DNA of 64,000 nucleotides from UBA2227 sp036677505 (lineage in GTDB: Bacteria > Bacillota_I > Bacilli_A > Erysipelotrichales > Erysipelotrichaceae): the NCBI GenBank assembly GCA_036677505.1, contig JAVBWK010000027.1, forward strand, positions 19,456 through 83,455. The letters are read 5' to 3'. The first letter of the stretch is position 1. Every line of letters starts with the position of its first letter. The position numbers and the translations under genes were made by a program. Under the pieces are notes generated by a model. The model did no database searches and had not been told where the DNA came from. It worked only from the letters and a program-made list of their open reading frames with translations. Positions 22,161 to 31,092 of the stretch are shown here, piece after piece.

Positions 22161-24443
22161 GTCATTGATACCCATGATCGTCATTTCATCCAAAGCTTCC
22201 TTCTTACGGGGTTTCTTGGCTTTCTGCGACTGCGGTTTCTTATTGATTCGGATATAATACCATAACTGAGCAGCAATGAATACCGAAGAATAAGCACCGG
22301 CAAACAAACCGACCAGCATGGCCAGGTTAAACTCAAAAATTTCAGAAGAACCGATCGTAATCAAAGCCAAGACTGGCAGAATCGTAGTAAAGGTATTAAA
22401 CAAGGAGCGCCATAACGTGACTTGTAATGAAGAATTCACAATCTGCCTGTAATCTGCTTTGGAAATATGCGGCTTTGGCCAATGACGCACAGCATCCCGG
22501 ATCCGATCAAAGACAACAATCGAGTCATCGACCGAGTAACCGATAATAGCTAAAATGACAGCCACCAGCTCGGTATTGACCTCGACACGGAAAATCGCAA
22601 ACACGCCCAACACGATAAAGATATCATGCAGCAAGGCAACGATCGTGCCCAAGGCATAATCCCACTCAAAGCGCAAGGTGATATACACCATCATCAGTAC
22701 CCACGCCAGCATTGACAGGGTCAGTGCATTGATGACCAACTCACGTCCGACCACCGGCGTGACTACTATATCATTGGCCTCATGTCCGTACTTCTCTTCA
22801 ATATACACCTTCAGTTCACGCAGATTCTCAGATGACTCAGTTTCTCGGGTCGTTACATACGCCATATCATCGCCGGCGAATTGTACCGAAACACTGTCAT
22901 AGCCAAACTGTGCGAAATCCGCACGGATTTCCTCCAACGTCAGCGGGATATCGGACTTCATGGTTATTTTGGTACCGCTGGAAAAATCGATACCCAAATT
23001 AAATCCGTCCACACCGCGGAAACTGTTGATGGTAAACAGAGAGAGACCCAAAATCAGAATCGTGGCACTGCCGATCAGAAATTTCCGTGATTCCTTGATG
23101 AAATCAATCTTCGTAAACGGACCGAAATACTTCTGATTCTCCCCTTTGGCAACATCCGGAATGTTTTCCGGTTTGACCCCAAACAAACCCTTCTTATTAT
23201 TGAAATACTTGGATCTGACCAACAGACCAAGCAAAAATTTCGTAAAGAACACATTGAGCATGACCGTGACGAAAACCGTGACCATCAACATCGTCGCAAA
23301 CCCTTTGACCGCTCCGGTCCCCATGATATACATGATCAACGCGGCGATAAAGGTCGTAAACTGTGAATCAAAAATCGTCCAGAAAGCCAACTGGTGACCT
23401 TCCACATACGCTTTTTCCAACGTTCTTCCCAGATACAGCTCATCCTTGATCCGCTCAAAGGTAATGATGTTGGCATCCACGGTCATACCGACCCCCAAGA
23501 CCAACGCTGCGATACCCGGTAAGGTAAATACACCGCCCATATTGTTATACAAGAACAATACGACAAACACATAGAGTGATAACATGATCGCAGCGACGAC
23601 GCCCGGCACTTTATATACCAGGATCATCGCCAGCATGACCAGCAAGACACCCGCCAACCCGGCAATGATCGTCTGATTGAATGCGGAAATACCGAATTCA
23701 GCGGTAACGACATTGGAATATAATTCACTCATCTTCACCGGCAAAGATCCGGAATTGATCAGATCCGCCAGTTCACGCGCTTCGGTATCGGAGAAGCTTC
23801 CTTTGATGATGGCATCGCCGCGAATTCCGGAGGCAACGGTTGCGGCCGAAATGTACTTCTGCTGTCCGCTGGCTTCCTTGACTTTCTCAGCCTCATAGGA
23901 ATCGCCCTCTTCAAAGTCCAGCCAGGTAACGATAAAGTTCTTACCGGAACCCATCTTAGAAACTTTCTCCGTCAGTTCAAAAAACTTGTCCGGATCGGCA
24001 ATCTTCAATGAAACGACGGGAACACCGTTTTCGAAGCCCAAAGAGGCTCCGCCTTCCGTCAGAATCGATGCATCAGCCAGTAAATTGTCATCGACATCAC
24101 GGAAAGTCAGGTTCGCGGTCGCTGAAATGATCCGACGCGCCTGTTCCTGATCCGTGACACCGGCCAGCTGAACGCGGATACGGTTATCGCCCTCGATGAC
24201 GATTTCCGGTTCACTGACGCCCAAAACGTCAATACGTTTGGAAACCGAACGGGCAACTGCAGCCATCGAAGGCAGTGTTCCGTCGGTTTCTAACGGACTT
24301 ACTTCATAAACGATTTCAAATCCCCCTTGCAAGTCCAAGCCAAGGGTCATATTTTTCTGTACATCATCCGCAAAAAAGGCGATCATCGTGAATATGGCGA
24401 CGACCGTCAGTGCGAAGATAATTAAACGCGGTCTTGCTTTCAT
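22158..24443 (-). CDS. secDF: Fused protein translocase subunit SecDF
   Basis: 761 residues with SecD and SecF joined in one chain, as in Bacillus and Staphylococcus. SecD part (1 to about 430): first helix, then TLGLDLQGGFEIVYEV, a large external P1 domain, and VGMTVDANIITFERIKDEL in the helix core. SecF part (about 445 on): FNLGIDFSSGTKITMK, then YSVDDSIVVFDRIRD. The conserved charged residues in the transmembrane region (Asp in TVDAN and VDDS) are present. SecDF uses the proton gradient to help pull secreted proteins out of SecYEG. The first gene of the pair, a comN-like gene, overlaps its start by ATGA. Confidence 0.96.
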   Translation of the reverse strand: MKARPRLIIFALTVVAIFTMIAFFADDVQKNMTLGLDLQGGFEIVYEVSPLETDGTLPSMAAVARSVSKRIDVLGVSEPEIVIEGDNRIRVQLAGVTDQEQARRIISATANLTFRDVDDNLLADASILTEGGASLGFENGVPVVSLKIADPDKFFELTEKVSKMGSGKNFIVTWLDFEEGDSYEAEKVKEASGQQKYISAATVASGIRGDAIIKGSFSDTEARELADLINSGSLPVKMSELYSNVVTAEFGISAFNQTIIAGLAGVLLVMLAMILVYKVPGVVAAIMLSLYVFVVLFLYNNMGGVFTLPGIAALVLGVGMTVDANIITFERIKDELYLGRTLEKAYVEGHQLAFWTIFDSQFTTFIAALIMYIMGTGAVKGFATMLMVTVFVTVMLNVFFTKFLLGLLVRSKYFNNKKGLFGVKPENIPDVAKGENQKYFGPFTKIDFIKESRKFLIGSATILILGLSLFTINSFRGVDGFNLGIDFSSGTKITMKSDIPLTLEEIRADFAQFGYDSVSVQFAGDDMAYVTTRETESSENLRELKVYIEEKYGHEANDIVVTPVVGRELVINALTLSMLAWVLMMVYITLRFEWDYALGTIVALLHDIFIVLGVFAIFRVEVNTELVAVILAIIGYSVDDSIVVFDRIRDAVRHWPKPHISKADYRQIVNSSLQVTLWRSLFNTFTTILPVLALITIGSSEIFEFNLAMLVGLFAGAYSSVFIAAQLWYYIRINKKPQSQKAKKPRKKEALDEMTIMGIND

Positions 24444-24724
24444 TTGCTTACTCCTTCAATCAAATCATCAAAATCACTTAACTTCTTCTTACTGCCATCC
24501 ATGATGGCTTGCTTTGATAAAATAACGACGACCTCATCAGCATTTAACTCAAAGAGATCTTCCACTGCTTCATGCAGACTCAGGGGAACACCCTTGCGCC
24601 ACATCCAACCAAACATCACATGTTCGAGTTGCTGATAACTCAGTTGAGCCAATCCTTCGCGCTGAAGCATCTGCAGCTTCAGAACCATAGCCAGTTGCAG
24701 CTGACGGTTGCTCTGATCGATCAT
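24440..24724 (-). CDS. comN: ComN family post-transcriptional regulator
   Basis: 94 residues, alpha-helical, beginning MIDQSNRQLQLAMVLKLQML. The sequence LSYQQLEHVMFGWMWRKG, PLSLHEAVEDLFELNADEVV and VILSKQAIMDGS fits the small ComN/YrzD family, which in Bacillus subtilis affects comE mRNA and lies beside secDF. The same position next to secDF here supports the call. Its stop overlaps the secDF start. No comE gene is in the window, so a role in competence is not shown. Confidence 0.75.
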   Translation of the reverse strand: MIDQSNRQLQLAMVLKLQMLQREGLAQLSYQQLEHVMFGWMWRKGVPLSLHEAVEDLFELNADEVVVILSKQAIMDGSKKKLSDFDDLIEGVSK

Positions 24725-24753
24725 AGAACTCCCCTTCCTTCTTGCCTTTTCCT

Positions 24754-24759
24754 ATTATA
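24754..24759 (-). promoter_or_regulatory. comN-secDF promoter (-10)
   Basis: TATAAT on the minus strand, 30 bases before the comN start; -35 weak. Confidence 0.5.
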
Positions 24760-24787
24760 AAGCAAAGTCTGACAAATGTGTACGATT

Positions 24788-26095
24788 TTACTGAAGGTTA
24801 TGCACCAGTTGCTTGAAAATCTTCCCTCTTTGCTCATAATTATCAAACTGATCATACGATGCACAGGCCGGAGAGAACAAAACGATATCCCCGGGACGGC
24901 TCAGTGAGGCCGCAAGTTCTACGGCTTCATTCAGTTTTTCTACGACGATGGCCTCAGGATACAGCTCTTTCAGCTGAAACTTCGTAGCACCATAAACGAT
25001 CATCTTCCCAACTTTCGGAAAATACGGCCGTAAATCATCAAATCCGGTATGTTTATCGTATCCTCCGGCCAACAGGATGACCGGCTGATCAAACGATTTA
25101 AGAGCGATGATGGTAGCATCGGTGTTGGTCCCTTTGGAATCATTGTAATACTTTACTCCAAGATGCTCTCTGACAAACTCGATGCGGTGCTCGACTCCCT
25201 GAAACGACCGGATGACCGAGCGGATCGTTGCCCTGTCGATTCCCATAACAAATGCCATCGCACCGGCAACCATGGCATTGATGACATTGTGCTGCCCCAA
25301 TATCTGCAAATCACTCAGTTGAAACAATGGTTCTCCATACAGTAACACCCAACCGTCACGGACATAACAGTCACACAACTGATCATATGAGAAAGTCAAT
25401 GTCCGGCAGTTGAGATTCTGACTTCTCTGCACGATCTGCGAATCATCCAGGTTCAAAAGAAACACATCATCCTCACTCATATTTGCAAAGATGCGGGTCT
25501 TCGCCTGATAATACTCCTCTAAATCGGAAAACACATCCAGATGATCGGGTGAAAGATTCATGATGACCGCACATTTCGGCTTGAAATGCTCGGTCCCGAT
25601 CAACTGAAAAGCAGCGATTTCACACGATACCCGGGCATCCATGTCCCCATATTTTTCAACGACTTCACTGATCGGCAGACCGATATTGCCGCCGGTAAAA
25701 GCCGGTTGTTCGCCCTGCTTTAAAATCTCCCCTAACAGCGTCGTGACCGTCGTTTTGCCGTTGGTCCCGGTAATGGCACCGATCTGATAGTGCGGGGCAT
25801 ACCGCAAAGCAATCTCGATTTCATTGTAAATAAAATTATTCTTGCTCAACTGCTGGATAAACGGAAGTTTATGAGAGATACCCGGATTTTTGATGACCCA
25901 GTGATACTCTTTCTCAAGCAGCCAGGACGGATGACCGCCATCGACGACATCGATTCCCATCGAAATCAGCGAATCCTTCACTTGCGGGTCCAGTTCTTTG
26001 ATATCGGTTAAAATGACCTCAAACCCTTCTTTATTTAGCAGCCGTGCGATGGCTAAGCCGCTGCGAGCGGCACCGATCACCAGTACCTGCTTCAT
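24788..26095 (-). CDS. murD: UDP-N-acetylmuramoylalanine-D-glutamate ligase
   Basis: 435 residues from the ATG at 26095, which forms an ATGA overlap with the mraY stop; the longer upstream frame is antisense-free but unneeded. The N-terminal Rossmann part is VLVIGAARSGLAIARLL, the ATP loop is IGAITGTNGKTTVTTLL, and central NLSPDHLDVFSDLEEYYQAK and the late YYNDSKGTNTDATIIALKSF are Mur ligase motifs. MurD adds D-glutamate to the cytoplasmic precursor. No murG, ftsW or divIB follows; comN-secDF comes next, so the division cluster is cut short here. Confidence 0.95.
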   Translation of the reverse strand: MKQVLVIGAARSGLAIARLLNKEGFEVILTDIKELDPQVKDSLISMGIDVVDGGHPSWLLEKEYHWVIKNPGISHKLPFIQQLSKNNFIYNEIEIALRYAPHYQIGAITGTNGKTTVTTLLGEILKQGEQPAFTGGNIGLPISEVVEKYGDMDARVSCEIAAFQLIGTEHFKPKCAVIMNLSPDHLDVFSDLEEYYQAKTRIFANMSEDDVFLLNLDDSQIVQRSQNLNCRTLTFSYDQLCDCYVRDGWVLLYGEPLFQLSDLQILGQHNVINAMVAGAMAFVMGIDRATIRSVIRSFQGVEHRIEFVREHLGVKYYNDSKGTNTDATIIALKSFDQPVILLAGGYDKHTGFDDLRPYFPKVGKMIVYGATKFQLKELYPEAIVVEKLNEAVELAASLSRPGDIVLFSPACASYDQFDNYEQRGKIFKQLVHNLQ

Positions 26096-27051
26096 AACAG
26101 CCCCACAAACACGCCCAATAAGGCAAAGATAAAGCCCAACATCCAAAAGAAATGAACGACCCGAACTTCTTTCCAACCCGAAAGCACGAAAGAATAATGA
26201 ATCGGCGTATATTTAAACACCCGTTTTTTACGGAGTTTGACCGAACCGATCTGAATGATGACACACAATGTTTCATACACAAACACACCGGCAATCAACA
26301 CCAGCAAGACTTCAATCTTAAGCAAGATAGCCATAGTCGCCAACAAAGCTCCCAACGGCAGTGATCCGGTATCACCCATAAAGATTCTGGCCGGATAAAT
26401 ATTATAGCGCAGATAACCGATCAGCGAGCCCAACACGGCCAAACCAAAACCTGCAACGGTCCAAGACTGACTGCGGATCGCAAAGAATATCAGAGGGATC
26501 AAGGCTAAGAATGTCGTTCCGGCCGCAAGCCCATCCATACCATCGGTCAGATTGACCGCATTGCTGGCACCCACCAGCATAAAAAACAACAGCACGGCAT
26601 ACAGCCATCCCAAATTCAACGTCCAGTTGATGATGGGAATGAGAATGGAACTTGAGGCAATATCCTTATAGAAGAAGTAAAAGATCACGGCCAGGATCAC
26701 CTGCAACAGAAATTTAAATCCGGCCGGCAGTCCGTCATTTTTCTTCTCGATGATGATTTTGATGTCATCCCAAAACCCAATCAGCGCATATCCAAGATAT
26801 GAAAACAGCAACAGCCAGGCATGGGTATCCAAACTGTCATAAAAGAAAATGAAAAACAAAATGACCGGAATCACGACGAAAGCGATCCCGCCCATGGTCG
26901 GCGTACCGGTTTTTGCTTTGTGCTCATCCAACGAATACTCACTGATGCTTTGTCCGTATTTCAGCTTCCGTAAAAACTCGATCAGCCGGGGAATGGTCAG
27001 CCAAGTGACGATCAGTGAAGTAAAGAAAATCAAAATCAAACGCAATTCCAT
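26092..27051 (-). CDS. mraY: Phospho-N-acetylmuramoyl-pentapeptide transferase
   Basis: 319 residues and about ten membrane helices. The family motifs are AKTGTPTMGGIAFV near residue 50, NAVNLTDGMDGLAAG with the two catalytic aspartates near 165, IFMGDTGSLPLGA near 225 and the late histidine-containing YTPIHYSFVLSGWKE. MraY moves phospho-MurNAc-pentapeptide onto undecaprenyl phosphate to make lipid I. It has its own extended -10 promoter after the pbp terminator and overlaps murD. Confidence 0.96.
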   Translation of the reverse strand: MELRLILIFFTSLIVTWLTIPRLIEFLRKLKYGQSISEYSLDEHKAKTGTPTMGGIAFVVIPVILFFIFFYDSLDTHAWLLLFSYLGYALIGFWDDIKIIIEKKNDGLPAGFKFLLQVILAVIFYFFYKDIASSSILIPIINWTLNLGWLYAVLLFFMLVGASNAVNLTDGMDGLAAGTTFLALIPLIFFAIRSQSWTVAGFGLAVLGSLIGYLRYNIYPARIFMGDTGSLPLGALLATMAILLKIEVLLVLIAGVFVYETLCVIIQIGSVKLRKKRVFKYTPIHYSFVLSGWKEVRVVHFFWMLGFIFALLGVFVGLL

Positions 27052-27074
27052 AAAGACATCCCCTTTTCTGCCCT

Positions 27075-27080
27075 ATTATA
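27075..27080 (-). promoter_or_regulatory. mraY-murD promoter (extended -10)
   Basis: TTTTGATATAAT on the minus strand: TATAAT with the TGn extension, 24 bases before the mraY start. Confidence 0.65.
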
Positions 27081-27104
27081 TCAAAATCATCCGCTATCTG
27101 CACC

Positions 27105-27130
27105 AACAATTAAAAAAGCCTTACGGCTTT
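27105..27130 (-). terminator. Terminator at the end of the mraZ-pbp unit
   Basis: AAAGCC-gtaa-GGCTTT followed by TTTAATTG on the minus strand; the pbp stop codon lies in the loop. It separates pbp from mraY. Confidence 0.8.
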
Positions 27131-29289
27131 AAAGTAAGCGTCACGGAAATTTCGCTTTCATCGGAAAGCACGGTACCGGCCTCGATGCTCTGCGCACTGA
27201 CCGAACCGCTTCCCTCAATTTTCACTGCTTTATTTGACAGCACCCAAAAGGTCGTAACATCTTTTCTCGACCAGCCCATCATATCCGGCATCGAGATTTC
27301 ACGGCCGTCGGTAACGATAAACGTCCGTTGTGTATTGAGCATCACCTGATTTCCTGAGGGATACTGATTGATGATGCGCTCACCGTTACCGATGACGGTC
27401 ACGGGGATCGAATGCTGGGTGTTCCACGTCAGAAACGACTGAAGGCTGCGATTGATGAAGTTTGGCATGATCATCTCAACCACTTCCGTCGGTTCCTCAC
27501 CGGTCTCATCTTTGGAATAAACTCCGTAAGTCAGAGAGATTCGACGGTAAATGTGCTGGACCGCCGATGTGTCCTGATGAGCCTTGGTGGTGGTCGGTGC
27601 CAGAAAAGCATAGTACACCATGTATTTGGGATTTTCAGCCGGCAAAGCCGTCATCGCTGAATAAATGTTCTTATCTTTGGAATATCCGCCATCAACCGCG
27701 ACTTGCGAGGTTCCGGTCTTACCCATCGTCCGCACTTCCGGAATCTGATAATTGCGTGAAGTACCGCCATCATTGATCGTCCTATCCATCAGTGCCTGCA
27801 TCTGCTTGGCCGTCGATTCTTTGATCGGCTTTCCGACCACGGTCGGAACCGCCTGATAGATGACTTCCGAAGTTTTCTCATCATAGACTTTTTCTACGAA
27901 ATACGGTTTGACCATGGTTCCATCCGAGAAAATCGCCGAATATGCCTGCATCAGCTGAAGCATCGTGACCGATGAGCCCTGACCAAATCCGGTCGTGATC
28001 ATATCCACCGGATAACGGAAGTTCTTCACTCCGGTGACTTCCGGATAAACATCGGTATTGACCGGCTTAAAGAACCCGAACTTGTCGAGATATTCTTCAT
28101 AGGTGCTTGGCGGTAAAACGGTAGTAAGCAGGGTCGCGATTCCGGTGTTCAGTGACAGCAGATAAGCAAAGTCAAAGTCAACACGGCCGTAAGTCCTTTT
28201 CATGTAGTTATTGATGACCGCATACGTCTTGCCTGAGTCTGTGACTCTTGTCGGAAGTCCGTTTTCAATACCCATTTTAAACGAGTTGGAATCAAAGGTG
28301 TCTTTTCCGTCGTATTTCCCGATATCCATCGCCGCCGCATACGTAAAAGTCTTCATGGTCGAACCCGGCTCATACGCATACTGCATACCGATATTGCTGT
28401 AATTTTCGATATTAATGTTGTTGGGATCAAAACCCGGTGAATGTCCCCAGGCCAACACACGGCCGGTCGCGATTTCCATGACCGATCCCCAGACCAGTTC
28501 GGCACTGTGTGTCTTGATGGTCATATCAAAGGCCATTTCCAAAGATTCCTGGATGTTCTTATCCAAGGTCAAAACGATGGTCGATCCGTCCACCGCAGCA
28601 GCTTCATCCAGATTTCCGTCAAGCATGCGGTATCCGTCCCGATCGACACGGAACTTCTCATACCCGTTTTCCCCGGACAACAGCGAGTTGAAAATCAGTT
28701 CAACGCCCATTTTCCCGACCAGCGACTGCTGGGTTGCATCATACTGCGCAAATCCGATCAGATGCGACGCAAACACTTTCATCGGATAGTTTCTTTTGAC
28801 CGTCGGGATAAACTCAAATCCAGGCAGCCCTAGAGCTTCGATCGCATTTTTCTGCGCCAGTGAAAGATTGCGACCCTTGGCACCAAGTTCGGTCTGCTTG
28901 GCATCCCGATTCAGATTGGTTAAGATCGATGCTTCCGAAACACCCAAAATCGGAGCAAGAGCCTGCGCCGTCAGTTGTTTATCGACAACATGCCTTGGTT
29001 TGGTTCCGATTTTTCGCTCCGTATCCAAATGGGCAATCAACGTATAAGAAATAACGTCATGAGCGATGACGTTGCCGTTAAGATCCAGGATATTGCCGCG
29101 TTGAGCCGTCAGAGTTTTGGTTGCGATGTGGATGTTGGCCGATTCTTCATTGATGTCCTTGGAAGAATGTACATGGTATCCGACGATCGAGACGACAAAA
29201 ACGTTAGCCGATATGATCAAAAATATTAAGATAAAAAACACGGACAGTCCTAAAACCATCCGGTTGCTGCGTGCTGCTTTATTCGCCAT
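27121..29289 (-). CDS. pbpB: Class B penicillin-binding protein with PASTA domains (FtsI/Pbp2x type)
   Basis: 722 residues from the ATG at 29289, inside the end of ftsL. One N-terminal membrane helix (MVLGLSVFFILIFLIISANV), a dimerisation domain, then the transpeptidase: EPGSTMKTFTYAAAM with the active serine and lysine, LLSLNTGIATLL and MGKTGTSQVA. Two PASTA repeats end the protein (from about residue 600, including EISMPDMMGWSRKDVTTFWV). It makes septal cross-links and works with FtsW. The order mraZ-rsmH-ftsL-pbp is the standard division cluster. The start has a poor ribosome site, so translation is probably coupled to ftsL; an ATG six codons earlier is possible. Confidence 0.93.
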   Translation of the reverse strand: MANKAARSNRMVLGLSVFFILIFLIISANVFVVSIVGYHVHSSKDINEESANIHIATKTLTAQRGNILDLNGNVIAHDVISYTLIAHLDTERKIGTKPRHVVDKQLTAQALAPILGVSEASILTNLNRDAKQTELGAKGRNLSLAQKNAIEALGLPGFEFIPTVKRNYPMKVFASHLIGFAQYDATQQSLVGKMGVELIFNSLLSGENGYEKFRVDRDGYRMLDGNLDEAAAVDGSTIVLTLDKNIQESLEMAFDMTIKTHSAELVWGSVMEIATGRVLAWGHSPGFDPNNINIENYSNIGMQYAYEPGSTMKTFTYAAAMDIGKYDGKDTFDSNSFKMGIENGLPTRVTDSGKTYAVINNYMKRTYGRVDFDFAYLLSLNTGIATLLTTVLPPSTYEEYLDKFGFFKPVNTDVYPEVTGVKNFRYPVDMITTGFGQGSSVTMLQLMQAYSAIFSDGTMVKPYFVEKVYDEKTSEVIYQAVPTVVGKPIKESTAKQMQALMDRTINDGGTSRNYQIPEVRTMGKTGTSQVAVDGGYSKDKNIYSAMTALPAENPKYMVYYAFLAPTTTKAHQDTSAVQHIYRRISLTYGVYSKDETGEEPTEVVEMIMPNFINRSLQSFLTWNTQHSIPVTVIGNGERIINQYPSGNQVMLNTQRTFIVTDGREISMPDMMGWSRKDVTTFWVLSNKAVKIEGSGSVSAQSIEAGTVLSDESEISVTLTLKP

Positions 29290-29584
29290 CTTTAATATTG
29301 ATGACATTGCCCTGAACCAGGGACAGTCCTTCGGCACTGGCCAAAGCCACGATCCGGTCATAATTGCTCAAGGCCGCAACTTCAACCGCCAAAGCTTCAT
29401 TCACGGCAGTCAGACGATTGACCTCGGCAATCATGTTCTGCGTTTTTCTGGAAACCGATGCCTGATATGACCTGAGAAACAGATTACATCCGACAAAACT
29501 GATCAGCGCAAAGGCAAAAATGACCATAGAAAGCCCGAAAATATTATAACGTCTGATTTTTCTGATTTTCTTGATCGTTGCCAT
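29279..29584 (-). CDS. ftsL: FtsL-like cell division protein
   Basis: 101 residues from the ATG at 29584 with GGGGAAA upstream. A basic start (ATIKKIRKIRRYN), one membrane helix (FGLSMVIFAFALISFVGCNL) and an external coiled coil (QNMIAEVNRLTAVNEALAVE) make the bitopic FtsL/DivIC form. Sequence is poorly conserved in this family, so the call rests on topology and its place between rsmH and pbp. It overlaps rsmH by 41 bases and pbp by 11. Confidence 0.82.
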   Translation of the reverse strand: MATIKKIRKIRRYNIFGLSMVIFAFALISFVGCNLFLRSYQASVSRKTQNMIAEVNRLTAVNEALAVEVAALSNYDRIVALASAEGLSLVQGNVINIKDGE

Positions 29585-30515
29585 ACATGTTTCCCCTTGT
29601 GCGTTCGATAACACGCAATTTTGCCGAATGACTCCGCGGATTTTCTGTGATTTCCGCTTCGGAAGGTGTCAGCGGTTTTTTATTAATTAATTGATATTGA
29701 ATATCAATGATTTGTTGAGGGAGCCGCCGATTGGTTTTCGGCGGCGTGCTGAGCTGCTTAAATATGTCCTTTACAATTCGGTCTTCCAATGAGTGGAACG
29801 TGATGACACATCCGCGACATCCAACTTTCAATAAAGCACAAGCGTCACTGACCGCTTTCTCCACACTGGCCAACTCCTGATTGGCCTCAATGCGGATTGC
29901 CTGAAACGTTTGTTTGGCGGGATGGCCCTTTTGGTGAAGGATTCGAGAAGGAAGAGCAGACTTGATAATATCGACCAGCTGTCCGGTCGTCGTAATGGGA
30001 GCCGACGTCCGGGCCGCAATCACCCGCTTGGCTATGGGATAAGCGAAAGGTTCTTCCCCATATTCACGGAGTACTTTGGTCAACCTGTCCAATGGGTATT
30101 CATTGACCAGGTGATATGCGCTAAACGACTGATTCTGATCCATCCGCATGTCCAACGGTGTGTCATAGCGGTAGGAAAATCCACGCGACGGATCGTCGAA
30201 CTGCGGGGATGAAACTCCCAGATCAAACACAAATCCGTCCAACTGCTGTATTGAGTGAGCTTCACAGTGTTTTTTCAGTGAAGCATAATTATCATGAACA
30301 AATATCAGTTTATCCAGATAAGGCGCAAGACGCTTCTTCGCTTCTTCAATCGCAACGATATCCAAATCGAAGACGATCACCTTTCCGGACGTCAGTTTCT
30401 CAACGATGGCTTCAGTATGACCGCCGCGACCGCACGTCGCATCCAGATACACACCGTCTTCCTTAACATTCAAATAGTCGATGGTTTCTTTAAGCAGTAC
30501 GCTGATGTGACTCAT
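29544..30515 (-). CDS. rsmH: 16S rRNA m4C1402 methyltransferase RsmH (MraW)
   Basis: 323 residues. HISVLLKETIDYLNVKEDG, YLDATCGRGGHTEAIV (SAM motif), FDLGVSSPQFDDPSRGFSY and DTPLDMRMD are clear RsmH signatures, with QTFQAIRIEANQEL and VITFHSLEDRIVKD further on. It methylates N4 of C1402 in the ribosomal P site. Its ATG overlaps the mraZ stop by four bases. Confidence 0.97.
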   Translation of the reverse strand: MSHISVLLKETIDYLNVKEDGVYLDATCGRGGHTEAIVEKLTSGKVIVFDLDIVAIEEAKKRLAPYLDKLIFVHDNYASLKKHCEAHSIQQLDGFVFDLGVSSPQFDDPSRGFSYRYDTPLDMRMDQNQSFSAYHLVNEYPLDRLTKVLREYGEEPFAYPIAKRVIAARTSAPITTTGQLVDIIKSALPSRILHQKGHPAKQTFQAIRIEANQELASVEKAVSDACALLKVGCRGCVITFHSLEDRIVKDIFKQLSTPPKTNRRLPQQIIDIQYQLINKKPLTPSEAEITENPRSHSAKLRVIERTRGNMYGNDQENQKNQTL

Positions 30516-30937
30516 ACCAGAAACCCGGTCATGCTCTCAGCGTTTTCCTCATACGATTCTTCCGCCAAAGCCATATAATCTTCCCAGCGCTTCTTCGCCC
30601 AGATTTGGAAATGATTGCCCAAACCGGTAACGACACATTCTTTTTCGATGCCGACTTCCGAAATCAAACGGGCCGGAAGGTTGATCCTTCCCTGCGAATC
30701 GATTTCGCATTCGGCTGCTTTCGCCAGTACCATCGCCACATACATCCGTGTCTCTTTTTTGGTCTGCGGGAGTTTCAGTAATTCTTCGTATCGGATCTGC
30801 CACTGTTCATTGGTATAAACGGTCAAACACCCGTCCAGACCGCGGGTGACGATGACGGATGCCTTGAGCTGATCGCGATATTTCGCAGGAATAATCAGTC
30901 TTCCCTTGGCATCGATATTATGCAAAAATTCGCCCAT
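30512..30937 (-). CDS. mraZ: Transcriptional regulator MraZ
   Basis: 141 residues from the ATG at 30937; the longer frame upstream runs through the promoter and is rejected. It begins MGEFLHNIDAKGRLIIPAKY and has the second half-site FDSQGRINLPARL-like stretch (CEIDSQGRINLPARLI), the two DxxGR AbrB-like motifs of MraZ. MraZ forms rings and binds direct repeats upstream of its own gene, repressing the division cluster. Four such repeats lie just upstream here (30955-30988). Confidence 0.95.
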   Translation of the reverse strand: MGEFLHNIDAKGRLIIPAKYRDQLKASVIVTRGLDGCLTVYTNEQWQIRYEELLKLPQTKKETRMYVAMVLAKAAECEIDSQGRINLPARLISEVGIEKECVVTGLGNHFQIWAKKRWEDYMALAEESYEENAESMTGFLV

Positions 30938-30954
30938 GAACACGGCAATCACCC

Positions 30955-30988
30955 CACTTTCTCCCACTGTATGACACTTCGTACCACT
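30955..30988 (-). promoter_or_regulatory. Four MraZ boxes with 10-base spacing
   Basis: On the minus strand AGTG occurs at 30988, 30978, 30968 and 30958, exactly 10 bases apart (AGTGGTACGA, AGTGTCATAC, AGTGGGAGAA, AGTGGGGTGA). They begin directly after the -10 hexamer and end 18 bases before the mraZ start. Known MraZ targets are repeated AAAGTGK or TGGGN elements on one helix face, so this is a probable autoregulatory operator. Confidence 0.82.
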
Positions 30989-30994
30989 ATTATA
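30989..30994 (-). promoter_or_regulatory. mraZ operon promoter (-10)
   Basis: Perfect TATAAT on the minus strand abutting the first MraZ box. A TATACA-like -35 is about 17-18 bases upstream. Confidence 0.7.
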
Positions 30995-31036
30995 CCGAAA
31001 GTCCCAGATTATGTATACACCTATTGCAGTTTTCAC

Positions 31037-31063
31037 ATAAAAAAATCACCATCGCTGGTGATT
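31037..31063 (-). terminator. Polyamine operon terminator
   Basis: AATCACCA-gcga-TGGTGATT, an 8-base perfect stem, followed by a U7 run on the minus strand, downstream of speB. Confidence 0.88.
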
Positions 31064-31092
31064 AAGTGCACACAATTGAAACTAAATATTGA

